Made by a program: the position numbers and the translations under genes. DNA of 48,896 bases, from assembly GCA_017307285.1 (NCBI GenBank), contig JAFKFI010000068.1, forward strand, positions 1 to 48,896, in the 5' to 3' direction. This DNA comes from Alphaproteobacteria bacterium. Its GTDB lineage: Bacteria; Pseudomonadota; Alphaproteobacteria; Acetobacterales; Acetobacteraceae. Shown here in pieces: positions 36,516 through 44,177 of the stretch. Positions within the stretch are counted from its first letter, which is position 1, and each line of letters opens with the position of its first letter. The notes beneath the pieces are model-generated. The model worked only from the letters and a program-made list of their open reading frames with translations. It had not been told where the DNA came from and made no database searches.

Positions 36516-38752
36516 ATCGGCTCCGTCGTCGGCAGCGCGACGAGTGTCATGCCTTCGATTCCTTTCGCCGCGCCGGGCCTTCCGGCGCGCCCGGCAAGGT
36601 TGCGGAATTCGGCTGTCGATAGAGGGGCGATGACCTGACTTTGGGTGACCTGATCCCACGAGCGCCGCTTGAGCGATGTTAGAAAGATGAGATCGAACGG
36701 GAGGTTCACGCCCTCGGTGAGCGTCGCGGTGGCCACGGTTATGGGGCAAATCTGACGCTCGATCATCTCCACCATCAGCCGCCGCAGACGCTGCGGCATC
36801 TGTCCGTGGCTCGTTGCGATACCGCGATCGAGAAGGAACAGCTCGAATGAGCCTTCACCGCAATAGTCGATACAGGCCGCCCTGGCTTCATCAAACCTCT
36901 CACGATCCAGGCCCTCGGGAGCCGCGAATGGTGGGACGGCCGCCCACGCATCGAGTTCCAAGGCCTCCTTGAACCAGCGCATCGTCTGTTCGGGCTCTTG
37001 CGCGACCGAGATCAGAATCCGCTGGTCCTCTTCGACGAGGTGGAGTGCAGTCCAGAGGACGCTGAGGCAGTTGAAGCGATTGAGGCTGTTGCGCATTGCC
37101 GCCGGAAGTTGGGGCATCGGTTGCATACGCAGCGGGAGATAGATCGGTTGTTCCTGGCCACGCACGTAGAGCGTCCGACCGTTCATCATATCGAGGAGGA
37201 TTCGGCCGGTCGCGTTCGGCGCTGTTTCGAGGATACCGATGACCTGGCGCGTGCTGCGATAGCGGACGCCTACTGCGTCTGCGTCGGCGCGGCCCTCGAT
37301 CCATCGAGCAACGGGAAGAGCGGCCCCGCCTGCGACGGCCGTAAGCGCGATGCGCACAACGTCGGGCCGCTGCGCAATCACGCGAGAGACGAAGTTCTCC
37401 AGCCGGATTGATCGGTTGCTGTGGTCGGAGAAGCTGATGCGAGTGTTGTCGTTGGCATCGGGCACGACCTGGTGCGCTTCGTCGAGTATCAAAAGACGTA
37501 GGCGGGCTGTGATTATCGGGCCGAGATAGCGCATCAGCGCGTCGGCTTTCTCGACGGTCGCGATCAGGACCGTTGGCTCATCTCCCGTGAGCCAGTAGTC
37601 GGTGATGCCCCAATCGGCGCCGCCGTAGAGGGCGGTGATGGTCATTTCGCCCCCGAGTTCGGCGCGAAGCTTGGCTTCAACCTCGCCGGCGAGCGCCCGA
37701 GATGGTACGAGATAGATGACGAGCGGGGCGAGGCCATCGTGTTCGCGCAGCAGCAGCTCCTTCAGGAGCGCCATGTTCGCCACCAGCGTCTTTCCGGAGC
37801 CCGTCGGTGTGCAGAGCGCGAAAGACGAGTCACGCAGCAGGCGATCAAGGCCCTGGAGCTGCGACGTCCATAGAATTCCGCGTCCTCGACTGAACTGGTC
37901 GCGGGCATATGCCACGAGCTTTCCAGTCCTGGCTGGATTCAGCGCCGCTAGCGCCCGCAGCGGCCGATAGATGCTGGCTGCCTTGTAGCCATCAGCGACC
38001 TGCCGCATGAGCGCAATAATCAGCGAGGCGTCGTCGCTGAACGTCCTCGCGGCCATTTCATCGAGCGCATAAAGCTTCGACATCGCGATCTCCAGTCGAA
38101 CGTCGTCGCCGCGGCGGAGGCTGTCAGCGATCAATCCGAGGGTGCGGACGAGTTCGACGGTGAAGAACCACGCGATGCGATGATCGTCTTCGTCCAGGTC
38201 GAACTCTTCGACTCCAGCCGCGGCGAGTCGACGTGATGCGTCGGGTGCGGTCAGATCGGGATGCGTGTTCCAAAAGGTGGAGGATTGACGAATGACGGCA
38301 TCGAAATCCGCCTTTAGAAACGCCGAATAGAGCGCCACACCGTCGTGATCGGTTTCGATCTGCCTGAGAAGGCCTGACGCCATTGCTGGCAAGCCTCCGA
38401 GTTGGTACGCGGCGGCCGCGAGCAGCTCGATCGGGACGATGGAGCGAAGGCCATCGGCGGCGCGCGAGAGCCACTCCAGAATCTCGCCCGTCCTGCGATA
38501 GCAGTCGATTGCTCGAGGCGAGGATGTTCCCTCGATCTGCCGGAAGATATGAGCTGCATGAAGCAGGCGGCGAGCGTCCGCCAACTGTCGGGCAGACTCG
38601 CGATCGCTCCACTGAATGGCCGGAACCTGCCAGGTGGTTTGGAGGCAACGCACGTAGGCGCGCGCTTGTGGGCGTGAAAGTTCGTTCTCAATGGCCAGCG
38701 CGCGGCGCAGGGTGTCGGCAACATTCAGACGATCAGCGTCGAGCTCAGGCAT
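36512..38752 (-). CDS. Ski2-like DEXH helicase, candidate defence (HamB/AbpB-like)
   Basis: A 746-residue superfamily 2 helicase. About 300 residues of helical N-terminus come first, then Walker A TPTGSGKT (315-322), 'LVPSRALAGEVEAKL', DEAH (424-427), and motif VI 'FRNLAGRAGRPG' near residue 716. The NLAGRAGR form is that of Ski2/Brr2-like proteins (COG1204 type). It is 20-30 residues from its end after motif VI and lacks the winged-helix and ratchet domains. The ATG at 38752 overlaps the nuclease stop by one base (TAATG). An ATG 18 bases upstream is also in frame. Partner nuclease and order recall Hachiman HamAB / AbpAB. Confidence 0.82.
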   Translation of the reverse strand: MPELDADRLNVADTLRRALAIENELSRPQARAYVRCLQTTWQVPAIQWSDRESARQLADARRLLHAAHIFRQIEGTSSPRAIDCYRRTGEILEWLSRAADGLRSIVPIELLAAAAYQLGGLPAMASGLLRQIETDHDGVALYSAFLKADFDAVIRQSSTFWNTHPDLTAPDASRRLAAAGVEEFDLDEDDHRIAWFFTVELVRTLGLIADSLRRGDDVRLEIAMSKLYALDEMAARTFSDDASLIIALMRQVADGYKAASIYRPLRALAALNPARTGKLVAYARDQFSRGRGILWTSQLQGLDRLLRDSSFALCTPTGSGKTLVANMALLKELLLREHDGLAPLVIYLVPSRALAGEVEAKLRAELGGEMTITALYGGADWGITDYWLTGDEPTVLIATVEKADALMRYLGPIITARLRLLILDEAHQVVPDANDNTRISFSDHSNRSIRLENFVSRVIAQRPDVVRIALTAVAGGAALPVARWIEGRADADAVGVRYRSTRQVIGILETAPNATGRILLDMMNGRTLYVRGQEQPIYLPLRMQPMPQLPAAMRNSLNRFNCLSVLWTALHLVEEDQRILISVAQEPEQTMRWFKEALELDAWAAVPPFAAPEGLDRERFDEARAACIDYCGEGSFELFLLDRGIATSHGQMPQRLRRLMVEMIERQICPITVATATLTEGVNLPFDLIFLTSLKRRSWDQVTQSQVIAPLSTAEFRNLAGRAGRPGAAKGIEGMTLVALPTTEPI

Positions 38753-39711
38753 TATTCCGCCTCCTGCCATAAGCTCGAATAGAGGCCATCGATGAGCCGT
38801 TCGCCGTCGGTCAGGATGAGCTCGACGACCTGAAGATCGTGCGGGGCAGTATATTCCTCTGGCGCTTCTTCCCAGCCGATGAGCACGTCGAGTGCCTTGC
38901 GATCGCGTGCGCCGTTACCGGCGATCAGGATGAGATTGGTACGGGGCAGAGGTGGAGCGTCTTCCAAAAGGACGGCGCGGTCGATCGATAGGATTGCCGC
39001 CTGATGACCGTCGGGGTCGCGCAGTTCGAGGAGACGCTGGAGTTGCCGCAGGCCGTGCGGGAGTGGCGTATCTCGATTGACCTCGAACCAGACACCACGA
39101 CCGGACCGTGCGCGCTCGCCGGTTTCTTCGTCCTCTTCCCAGGGGCCGAGCATTAGGGAATCGACAGCGGAGTCGGTTAGCCGCTGGCGCCACTTCGCTT
39201 CTCCCGCGATGAAACGGACGACTTCACCGGCCTCGTTGAGGGAGAGCCCCAGGAAGTCTGAGCCGAAACGGCCGAAGATCTGGCGAACGCGGTCCGGATT
39301 GCGCGCGAGATCCCAGAGGTAGGCCTCGACGTCGGCATGTTGTCGGAAAAGGAAGATCGGGACGCACCATTGGTGGTCGCCGACGAATTTAGCCTGGAAT
39401 GCTTCTGTGACCATTCCGGCCATCACTTCGCCGAAGAGCCCGCGGCGCGCAGTTGACGGGAGGCAGCTCGGGTAACACGCGTGGGCCCCGGGCGCGTCCG
39501 CGTCGGGATGGAGGTCGATGCCGATCTGGCGGTGGAAATACTCGCGAGCATCGAGGTGCGCGGACTCGAAGTACGGTCGCATCGCCTCGATCAAGTCGTC
39601 GTCGGTGGCTGCCTTCTGTTCGAGCAGAAGATGGCCATATGACCCTCTGACGGTCCCATTCGACGAAAGCCACTCGTCGATCGCATCGGTGGGTGGTTCA
39701 CATGTATGCAC
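38752..39711 (-). CDS. PD-(D/E)XK nuclease-like protein, HamA/DUF1837-like candidate
   Basis: A 319-residue protein. The nuclease core is inferred from Glu95 ('LFGEVM'), Asp152 ('FGSDFLGLSL') and Glu171-Ala-Lys173 ('FIAGEAKWRQ'), the E...D...E-x-K order of PD-(D/E)XK enzymes. The first ~80 residues are an added N-terminal region with 'DEWLSSNGTVRGSYGHLLLE'. HamA (Hachiman) has the same E-x-K nuclease chemistry and precedes a helicase. The family call is inference from motif and context. Translationally coupled to the helicase. First gene of the four-gene operon. Confidence 0.65.
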   Translation of the reverse strand: MHTCEPPTDAIDEWLSSNGTVRGSYGHLLLEQKAATDDDLIEAMRPYFESAHLDAREYFHRQIGIDLHPDADAPGAHACYPSCLPSTARRGLFGEVMAGMVTEAFQAKFVGDHQWCVPIFLFRQHADVEAYLWDLARNPDRVRQIFGRFGSDFLGLSLNEAGEVVRFIAGEAKWRQRLTDSAVDSLMLGPWEEDEETGERARSGRGVWFEVNRDTPLPHGLRQLQRLLELRDPDGHQAAILSIDRAVLLEDAPPLPRTNLILIAGNGARDRKALDVLIGWEEAPEEYTAPHDLQVVELILTDGERLIDGLYSSLWQEAE

Positions 39712-39796
39712 TGTCGTTGCCCCCCAGCGGAAGGCGAACGGAACAGCCTAGATATCGGCAGTCGCGGATTGAACGCCCCCCTGTGACCAACTCTAA

Positions 39797-39820
39797 GGGG
39801 CAAATGTTGACGGTTGCCCC
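39797..39820. terminator. hairpin downstream of vapC
   Basis: Perfect 7-base stem GGGGCAA / TTGCCCC with a 10-base loop, starting three bases after the VapC stop as transcribed on the minus strand. A T-run is lacking, so it may be a weak terminator or an operator rather than a classical one. It also lies 86 bases upstream of the nuclease gene start. Confidence 0.4.
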
Positions 39821-39822
39821 CA

Positions 39823-40251
39823 TCATACCGAGCCCCGCAACGGATTGATGAGTTCGATGCCCGCGAAATCACGCTCGTTGTCGGTGACGACAACGCAGTC
39901 ATTGGCGGCGGCGATTGCGGCGATGATCGTGTCGAGGCCGCTGCGCGGGCGGCCGGCGGCTTTGCCTTCGGCCATCAGCTCCGCCCAGGCGAGACCGGCC
40001 CGCTCGTCGAACGGCAGGATGCGGCCGGCGAACAACGCCTGCGGGCCTTGGGGGCCGCTGAACCAGGCGTCGAGTTGATCCCGGCGCTTACCGGCGGGCT
40101 TCTCAAGGACGCCTCTGCGAAGCTCCGCCAGCGTCAGCGAAGCGATGAAGAGGTCATCGTCGGACTGATCGGCCATCCACGCCACCAGCGATTCCGACGG
40201 TGCCGGCTTGGTGAAATTGCTGAGGATGTTGGTGTCGAGCAGATAGCGCAT
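39823..40251 (-). CDS. vapC: type II toxin, VapC family PIN-domain ribonuclease
   Basis: A 142-residue PIN domain. The acidic residues are Asp6 ('RYLLDTNIL'), Glu44 ('LTLAELRRG'), 'GLDTIIAAIA' and 'VVTDNERDF', giving the four-acid site that cuts RNA. The ATG at 40251 overlaps the antitoxin stop by one base. A TTG one codon earlier is possible. Confidence 0.92.
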   Translation of the reverse strand: MRYLLDTNILSNFTKPAPSESLVAWMADQSDDDLFIASLTLAELRRGVLEKPAGKRRDQLDAWFSGPQGPQALFAGRILPFDERAGLAWAELMAEGKAAGRPRSGLDTIIAAIAAANDCVVVTDNERDFAGIELINPLRGSV

Positions 40252-40553
40252 CAAAGATCGACCTTCCGTCCTTCCTCACGCGGACGGGTCAGGTCGAGTT
40301 CGGAGCCGATCAGGGGCGAAGCCAGCAGCGCCTTGAGGATGCCGCCTTTCTTGGGCGGCTCGCCGGCAATGGATTGATTGACCGCCGCTCTCAGCCGATC
40401 GGCATCCGCGCCGCCCTCTGCCAAGCGCTTGGCGACCGAGCGGATCAGCTCGCGATCGTCGCCGCGACCGATCACCTCGAAGCGGGTCATCCCACGTTCG
40501 GTCAGGCGACTGCGATAGTTATCGATTGCTCGGCGCTGAGGACTCTTGCTCAT
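40251..40553 (-). CDS. antitoxin of the VapBC-type pair
   Basis: A 100-residue basic protein upstream of vapC. The N-terminal 'RRAIDNYRSRLTERGMTRFEVIGRGDDRELIRSVAKRLAEGG' is similar in form to a ribbon-helix-helix antitoxin ('RFEV' strand, then helices), and a tail ('LDLTRPREEGRKVDL') follows. Paired PIN toxin confirms the role; DNA binding is inferred. Starts behind GGAGAG. Directly repeated TATAACCGG/TATAACCAG words lie upstream. Confidence 0.8.
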   Translation of the reverse strand: MSKSPQRRAIDNYRSRLTERGMTRFEVIGRGDDRELIRSVAKRLAEGGADADRLRAAVNQSIAGEPPKKGGILKALLASPLIGSELDLTRPREEGRKVDL

Positions 40554-40855
40554 TCTGGCTCTCCGGACTATAACCGGTAATATAACCAGAATGCCGGAAA
40601 TCTGCAAGGCCAGGATGTGGCGAGGGCAGATTCGGACTTTGCCGAGGACACCCTAATGCGCCCCAACGCCGCCGAACATACTACGCAGACCGGCGATGCG
40701 GCCGCCGTGCGCACTTTATTGCACTACGCGACCGTTTCAGATTGCCGCCGTGAGCTTTCCGCTGCCGCCGTTCGGCGCCAAATCCCGCAGAGCGAAGTTC
40801 GCATTAACACTCGGAGAGACTTGGATAAATCGCGGCGTAGCATGATTATCTTCGC
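40554..40855. other. 302-base intergenic stretch between divergent antitoxin and recombinase operons
   Basis: Holds the two repeated TATAACC words at 40569 and 40581 close to the antitoxin gene. Beyond these I see no gene-like frame and no recognised site; a 163-codon frame from 40617 is interrupted in meaning by the real 75-residue gene in another frame. Confidence 0.5.
40569..40589. promoter_or_regulatory. direct repeat, candidate operator of the toxin-antitoxin operon
   Basis: TATAACCGG (40569-40577) and TATAACCAG (40581-40589) are nine-base near repeats with 12-base spacing. They start 16 bases upstream of the antitoxin start. Repeated half-sites at an antitoxin promoter are typical of autoregulation. 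Inference. Confidence 0.4.
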
Positions 40856-41083
40856 ATGTCAGCAAAGCACGCTATTCCCCAAGTTGAAATCGAAGTCGAT
40901 GACTTCTTCGACTATGCGCAGAACGGGTTTTATTCGCCCGGTCGCCAGCGTCGGCCAAAGGAGGCGAAGCCTCGGCCACGCGTCGTGGCTGAATGGCCCC
41001 CGGGTGTCACCGAAGCCGAGTTGGACATTCTCGAAATCCATCTCGCTGACGTCTTGGACGAGATATTCGACCCAAAGGATTGA
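40856..41083 (+). CDS. small acidic protein upstream of the recombinase
   Basis: A 75-residue protein with 'VEIEVDDFFDYAQNGFYSP' at the start and a helical acidic end 'TEAELDILEIHLADVLDEIFDPKD'. It is 21 bases before the recombinase gene, whose ribosome site AAAGGAGG lies in the gap. No family is recognised. It could be a directionality factor, a regulator or an unrelated accessory protein. Confidence 0.55.
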   Translation: MSAKHAIPQVEIEVDDFFDYAQNGFYSPGRQRRPKEAKPRPRVVAEWPPGVTEAELDILEIHLADVLDEIFDPKD

Positions 41084-41104
41084 ATTCACTAAAGGAGGCG
41101 TCGC

Positions 41105-42751
41105 ATGAAAGCCAAAGCGAACCTCGCCTTGGCGACGCTGGGGCGTGCTGCACTCTATCTCCGAGTGTCCACCGGGCGGCAGGCTGAGCACGATCTGTCG
41201 ATTCCTGACCAGCGGCGGCAGCTTCGAGCCTATTGCGAAGCCAAAGGCATTGAGGTCGTTGCGGAATTCGTCGAGCCGGGAGCTTCCGCGACAGACGACA
41301 AGCGCCCCGAGTTTCAGAAAATGATGGACGCTGCCTCCGAAAAGCCGGCGCCGTTCGATTGCATCATCGTCCACTCGTTCTCCCGGTTCTTTCGGGACCA
41401 GTTCCAGCTCGAATTCTATTTTCGCCGCCTGGCCAAGAACGGCGTGAAGCTGACGTCGATCACTCAGGACCTGGGCGATGATCCGATCAGCGGCATGATG
41501 CGCCGGATCATGGCGCTGTTCGATGAGTACCAGTCGAAGGAGAACTCCAAGCATACGCTCCGCGCCATGCGCGAGAACGCCCGGCAAGGGTACTGGAACG
41601 GCTCTCGACCACCCTACGGATATCGGATCGTTGCGGCGGAGACGCGCGGACAACGCACCAAAAAGAAGATCGAGCCCGATCCGTTGCTCACCGATAACGT
41701 CAAGCTGATCTTCCGCTTGGCGCGCGTCGGCGACGGGGATGGGCCGATGGGGTCACGGCAAATTGCCGGATACCTCAATGATCGCGGCATCCGAACGCAG
41801 ACTGGCGGTCGCTGGGGCGTCGGTGGTGTCCACCAAATCCTGACCCGCGAGACCTACATCGGAAAGCACCGCTTCAACGTGTCGAGTTGGCGGAATGGCG
41901 TCGAGAAGCCAGCGGATGAAATCGTCGAGGTTGAGGTTGAGGCGATCATCACCGTCGAAGAGTTTGAGGAGGTCCAGGCGATCATGCGATCGCGCAGCCC
42001 GCAGCTCCGCGCTCCCCGTTTCGTGAGCGGCCCGACCTTGCTCGGTGGGGTGGCGTTCTGCGCCGATTGCGGTGGCGCTATGACGCTTCGAACCTCCGGC
42101 AAGGGAACGGAATACCGCTACTACACCTGCTGCACGGCCGCCCGCCAGGGTCCAAAAGGCTGCAAGGGCCGATCCATCCCGATGGACGAGCTGAACGACC
42201 TGATCGTGACCAATGTGGTCGAACGGCTCCTCAGCCCTCATTTCCTCGAAGAGGCGCTGGGGGCGCTCCTGAAGCGCCGGGATGAGGCCGCTGAACGCGA
42301 GACAGGGCGAATCGTCGCGCTCAAGCGGAACGCCCTGGACGCAGAAAACAAGCTGACGCGGCTTTACGAAGCCATCGAGGCGGGCCTGGCCGATCTGACC
42401 GATTCGAACCTAAAGGGGCGGATCGCGGAACTGAAGCGCATTTGGGATTCGGCTCAGGCTGATGTGGAGCGGGCTGAAGGCCGGAGGGGAGAGAGAATCG
42501 AAATTACGCCCGAGGCGCTTCGGACGTTCGCGGCCGCAGCAAAGGACCGGATGCGGGGTGAAGACGGTTCCTTCCGGCGGAACTATATCCAGCAGCTCGT
42601 GCAGCGAGCCGAGGTGGGAACCGACGAAATTCGCATAGTGGGATCGAGAGCCCGGCTCCTCCAGACGTTTGTGGCGTCCGGAGGAAAGCCTGGAGTGGAA
42701 ACTGCGGCGCATGGCGTTCGCAGTTTCAATCTGAAATGGCTCCCGGAGTAG
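41105..42751 (+). CDS. large serine recombinase (integrase)
   Basis: A 548-residue site-specific recombinase. The resolvase-type catalytic domain has Ser22 ('YLRVSTGRQ'), followed by 'HSFSRFFRDQFQLEFYFRRLAKNGVKL' and 'ISGMMRRIMALFDEYQSKENSKHTLRAMRENA'. Then comes a recombinase domain with 'GYWNGSRPPYGYRI'. A zinc ribbon with 'FCADCGG' and 'YYTCC' lies at ~residues 318-345, and a coiled coil at ~395-460. Strong AAAGGAGG ribosome site. Its final codons (Trp-Leu-Pro-Glu-stop) overlap the tRNA-Asn 3' end, so it sits at the edge of an integrated element. Confidence 0.92.
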   Translation: MKAKANLALATLGRAALYLRVSTGRQAEHDLSIPDQRRQLRAYCEAKGIEVVAEFVEPGASATDDKRPEFQKMMDAASEKPAPFDCIIVHSFSRFFRDQFQLEFYFRRLAKNGVKLTSITQDLGDDPISGMMRRIMALFDEYQSKENSKHTLRAMRENARQGYWNGSRPPYGYRIVAAETRGQRTKKKIEPDPLLTDNVKLIFRLARVGDGDGPMGSRQIAGYLNDRGIRTQTGGRWGVGGVHQILTRETYIGKHRFNVSSWRNGVEKPADEIVEVEVEAIITVEEFEEVQAIMRSRSPQLRAPRFVSGPTLLGGVAFCADCGGAMTLRTSGKGTEYRYYTCCTAARQGPKGCKGRSIPMDELNDLIVTNVVERLLSPHFLEEALGALLKRRDEAAERETGRIVALKRNALDAENKLTRLYEAIEAGLADLTDSNLKGRIAELKRIWDSAQADVERAEGRRGERIEITPEALRTFAAAAKDRMRGEDGSFRRNYIQQLVQRAEVGTDEIRIVGSRARLLQTFVASGGKPGVETAAHGVRSFNLKWLPE

Positions 42752-42812
42752 GACTCGAACCTACGACCCAGCGGTTAACAGCCGCTTGCTCTACCAACTG
42801 AGCTATCCGGGA
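42737..42812 (-). tRNA. tRNA-Asn (GTT)
   Basis: On the minus strand the sequence folds as a cloverleaf. The acceptor stem is TCCCGGA/TCCGGGA, followed by D-arm AGCTCAGTTGGTAGAGC, anticodon stem-loop AGCGG-CTGTTAA-CCGCT with anticodon GTT, and T-arm GGTTCGAGTCC. The CCA end is encoded. The recombinase stop codon lies inside the 3' end. Confidence 0.95.
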
Positions 42813-42916
42813 TCAGCGGGCGCTCCGTATAGCGAAGCTCCGCCCGTCACGCAAACCGCTTCGTCTGCCCCAGGGCAATGCCGGGGTGGACTGGGAGCGG
42901 AACCCGCCGGAAAGCG

Positions 42917-43465
42917 TCAGGCCGCCGCCGCGCGCGTCGGCTGCATCATCGTCTCCCCGTCCAAAGTCGCCGCCACGGCGTGTACCACGGCGGCGATCCG
43001 CACGGCGGCCTGTACCTGCTCCTGGGTCAGCCCAGCCTGGCGGACCACCTTCTCATGGCTCTCCATGCACATCCCGCAGCCATTGATGGCGGAGACCGCG
43101 AGCGACCAAAGCTCGAAATCCGCCTTGTCGACCCCGGGGCGGCCCATGACGTTCATCCTAAGCTTGGCCGGCATGGTCGCGTAGTCGCCGCCCACCAGGT
43201 GGACGAAGCGGTAGTAGACGTTGTTCATCGCCATGATCGAGGCCGCCGCCTTGGCGGCGTTCAGGGCCTCGGGCGAGAGAAGCGGCGCGAATTCCGCGAG
43301 AATCGCCCGCGTCACCTCGGCATTGCGCGAGGCCAGCGCCGAGGCGACGAACGTGCCGGCGCGCTGCTGGCTGGTGAGCGCGGGCTCGGTCGCCAGCGAC
43401 CCAAGGTTCAGCCGGATATCCTTGGCGTGGTCGGGAATGCGGTCCTTCAGCGCGTCGAGCGACAT
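42917..43465 (-). CDS. ahpD: alkyl hydroperoxide reductase AhpD
   Basis: A 182-residue thiol reductase. It has Cys130-x-x-Cys133 and His137 ('[11 protein letters not shown]'), the same positions as in mycobacterial AhpD. AhpD reduces AhpC after peroxide cleavage. The ATG at 43465 follows AAGGAAGA. It lies just downstream of ahpC in the same direction and is probably co-transcribed. Confidence 0.93.
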   Translation of the reverse strand: MSLDALKDRIPDHAKDIRLNLGSLATEPALTSQQRAGTFVASALASRNAEVTRAILAEFAPLLSPEALNAAKAAASIMAMNNVYYRFVHLVGGDYATMPAKLRMNVMGRPGVDKADFELWSLAVSAINGCGMCMESHEKVVRQAGLTQEQVQAAVRIAAVVHAVAATLDGETMMQPTRAAAA

Positions 43466-43525
43466 AGGGCGGTCTTCCTTGAAAGAGTGGCGGCCCCGCG
43501 TCGAGGCAGGGCCGCCGGACAGCAC

Positions 43526-44080
43526 TCAGGCGGCGGGGCGTAGGTAGTCCTCGCCCTTGTTCCAATTGCACGGGCAGAGCTCGTCGCTCTGCAGCGCGTC
43601 GAGCACGCGCAACACCTCGGCCGGATTGCGGCCCACCGAGAGGTCGTTCACCGAGGCGAAGCGGATGATGCCGTCGGGGTCGACGATGAAGGTCGCCCGC
43701 AGCGCCACGCCCTCGGTGCGGTCGAGCACGCCGAGCGCCTGCGCCAGCTCTTTCTTGATGTCGGCCAGCATCGGGATGGGCAGGTCGCGCAGGTCGTCGT
43801 GGCTGAGGCGCCAGTTCAGGTGGACGAACTCGCTGTCGGTCGAGACGCCGTAGACCACCGCGTCGCGGTCGGCGAAATCGCGTGCCAGCTTGCCGAAGGC
43901 GACGATCTCGGTCGGGCAGACAAAGGTAAAATCCTTCGGCCAGAAGAACACGATCTTCCACTGGCCGGCATCGCTCGCGCTGCTGATACCAACGAATGCG
44001 GTCTTGAGGTCCAGGCCCTGGGAGCCCGGCTGAACGGCCTTGAGATTGAATTCGGGGAAGCGGTCGCCAACGGTCAACAT
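43526..44080 (-). CDS. ahpC: peroxiredoxin AhpC
   Basis: A 184-residue 2-Cys peroxiredoxin. The peroxidatic Cys55 is in 'FVCPTEI' and the C-terminal Cys169/Cys171 in 'LCPCNW' resolve the disulfide. It breaks down hydrogen peroxide and organic hydroperoxides. The three-Cys form matches AhpD-dependent AhpC. ATG at 44080; upstream frame extension is Arg-rich and not real. Divergent from oxyR across 97 bases. Confidence 0.94.
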   Translation of the reverse strand: MLTVGDRFPEFNLKAVQPGSQGLDLKTAFVGISSASDAGQWKIVFFWPKDFTFVCPTEIVAFGKLARDFADRDAVVYGVSTDSEFVHLNWRLSHDDLRDLPIPMLADIKKELAQALGVLDRTEGVALRATFIVDPDGIIRFASVNDLSVGRNPAEVLRVLDALQSDELCPCNWNKGEDYLRPAA

Positions 44081-44177
44081 GCGAAGAATTCTCCTTGTTC
44101 GCGATGTGGCCCGCATATGGCGGCACCGCCGATTTCGTGCCAATGAATATTATCTAACGTTTTGATCGATCGGTTCG

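Noticed and set aside
39712-39822. LexA box upstream of the candidate defence operon
   Set aside because: Only a GAAC-G-GAAC run is present, without the seven-base spacer, so no SOS control is claimed.
40617-41108. 163-codon plus-strand frame overlapping the small gene before the recombinase
   Set aside because: It is out of frame with the 75-residue protein, which has better composition and direct spacing to the recombinase ribosome site.
24545-42736. Second copy of the tRNA-Asn 3' end as left attachment site
   Set aside because: I scanned for words such as GGACTCGAACC and CTCCCGGAG and found no second copy; absence by eye is not proof.
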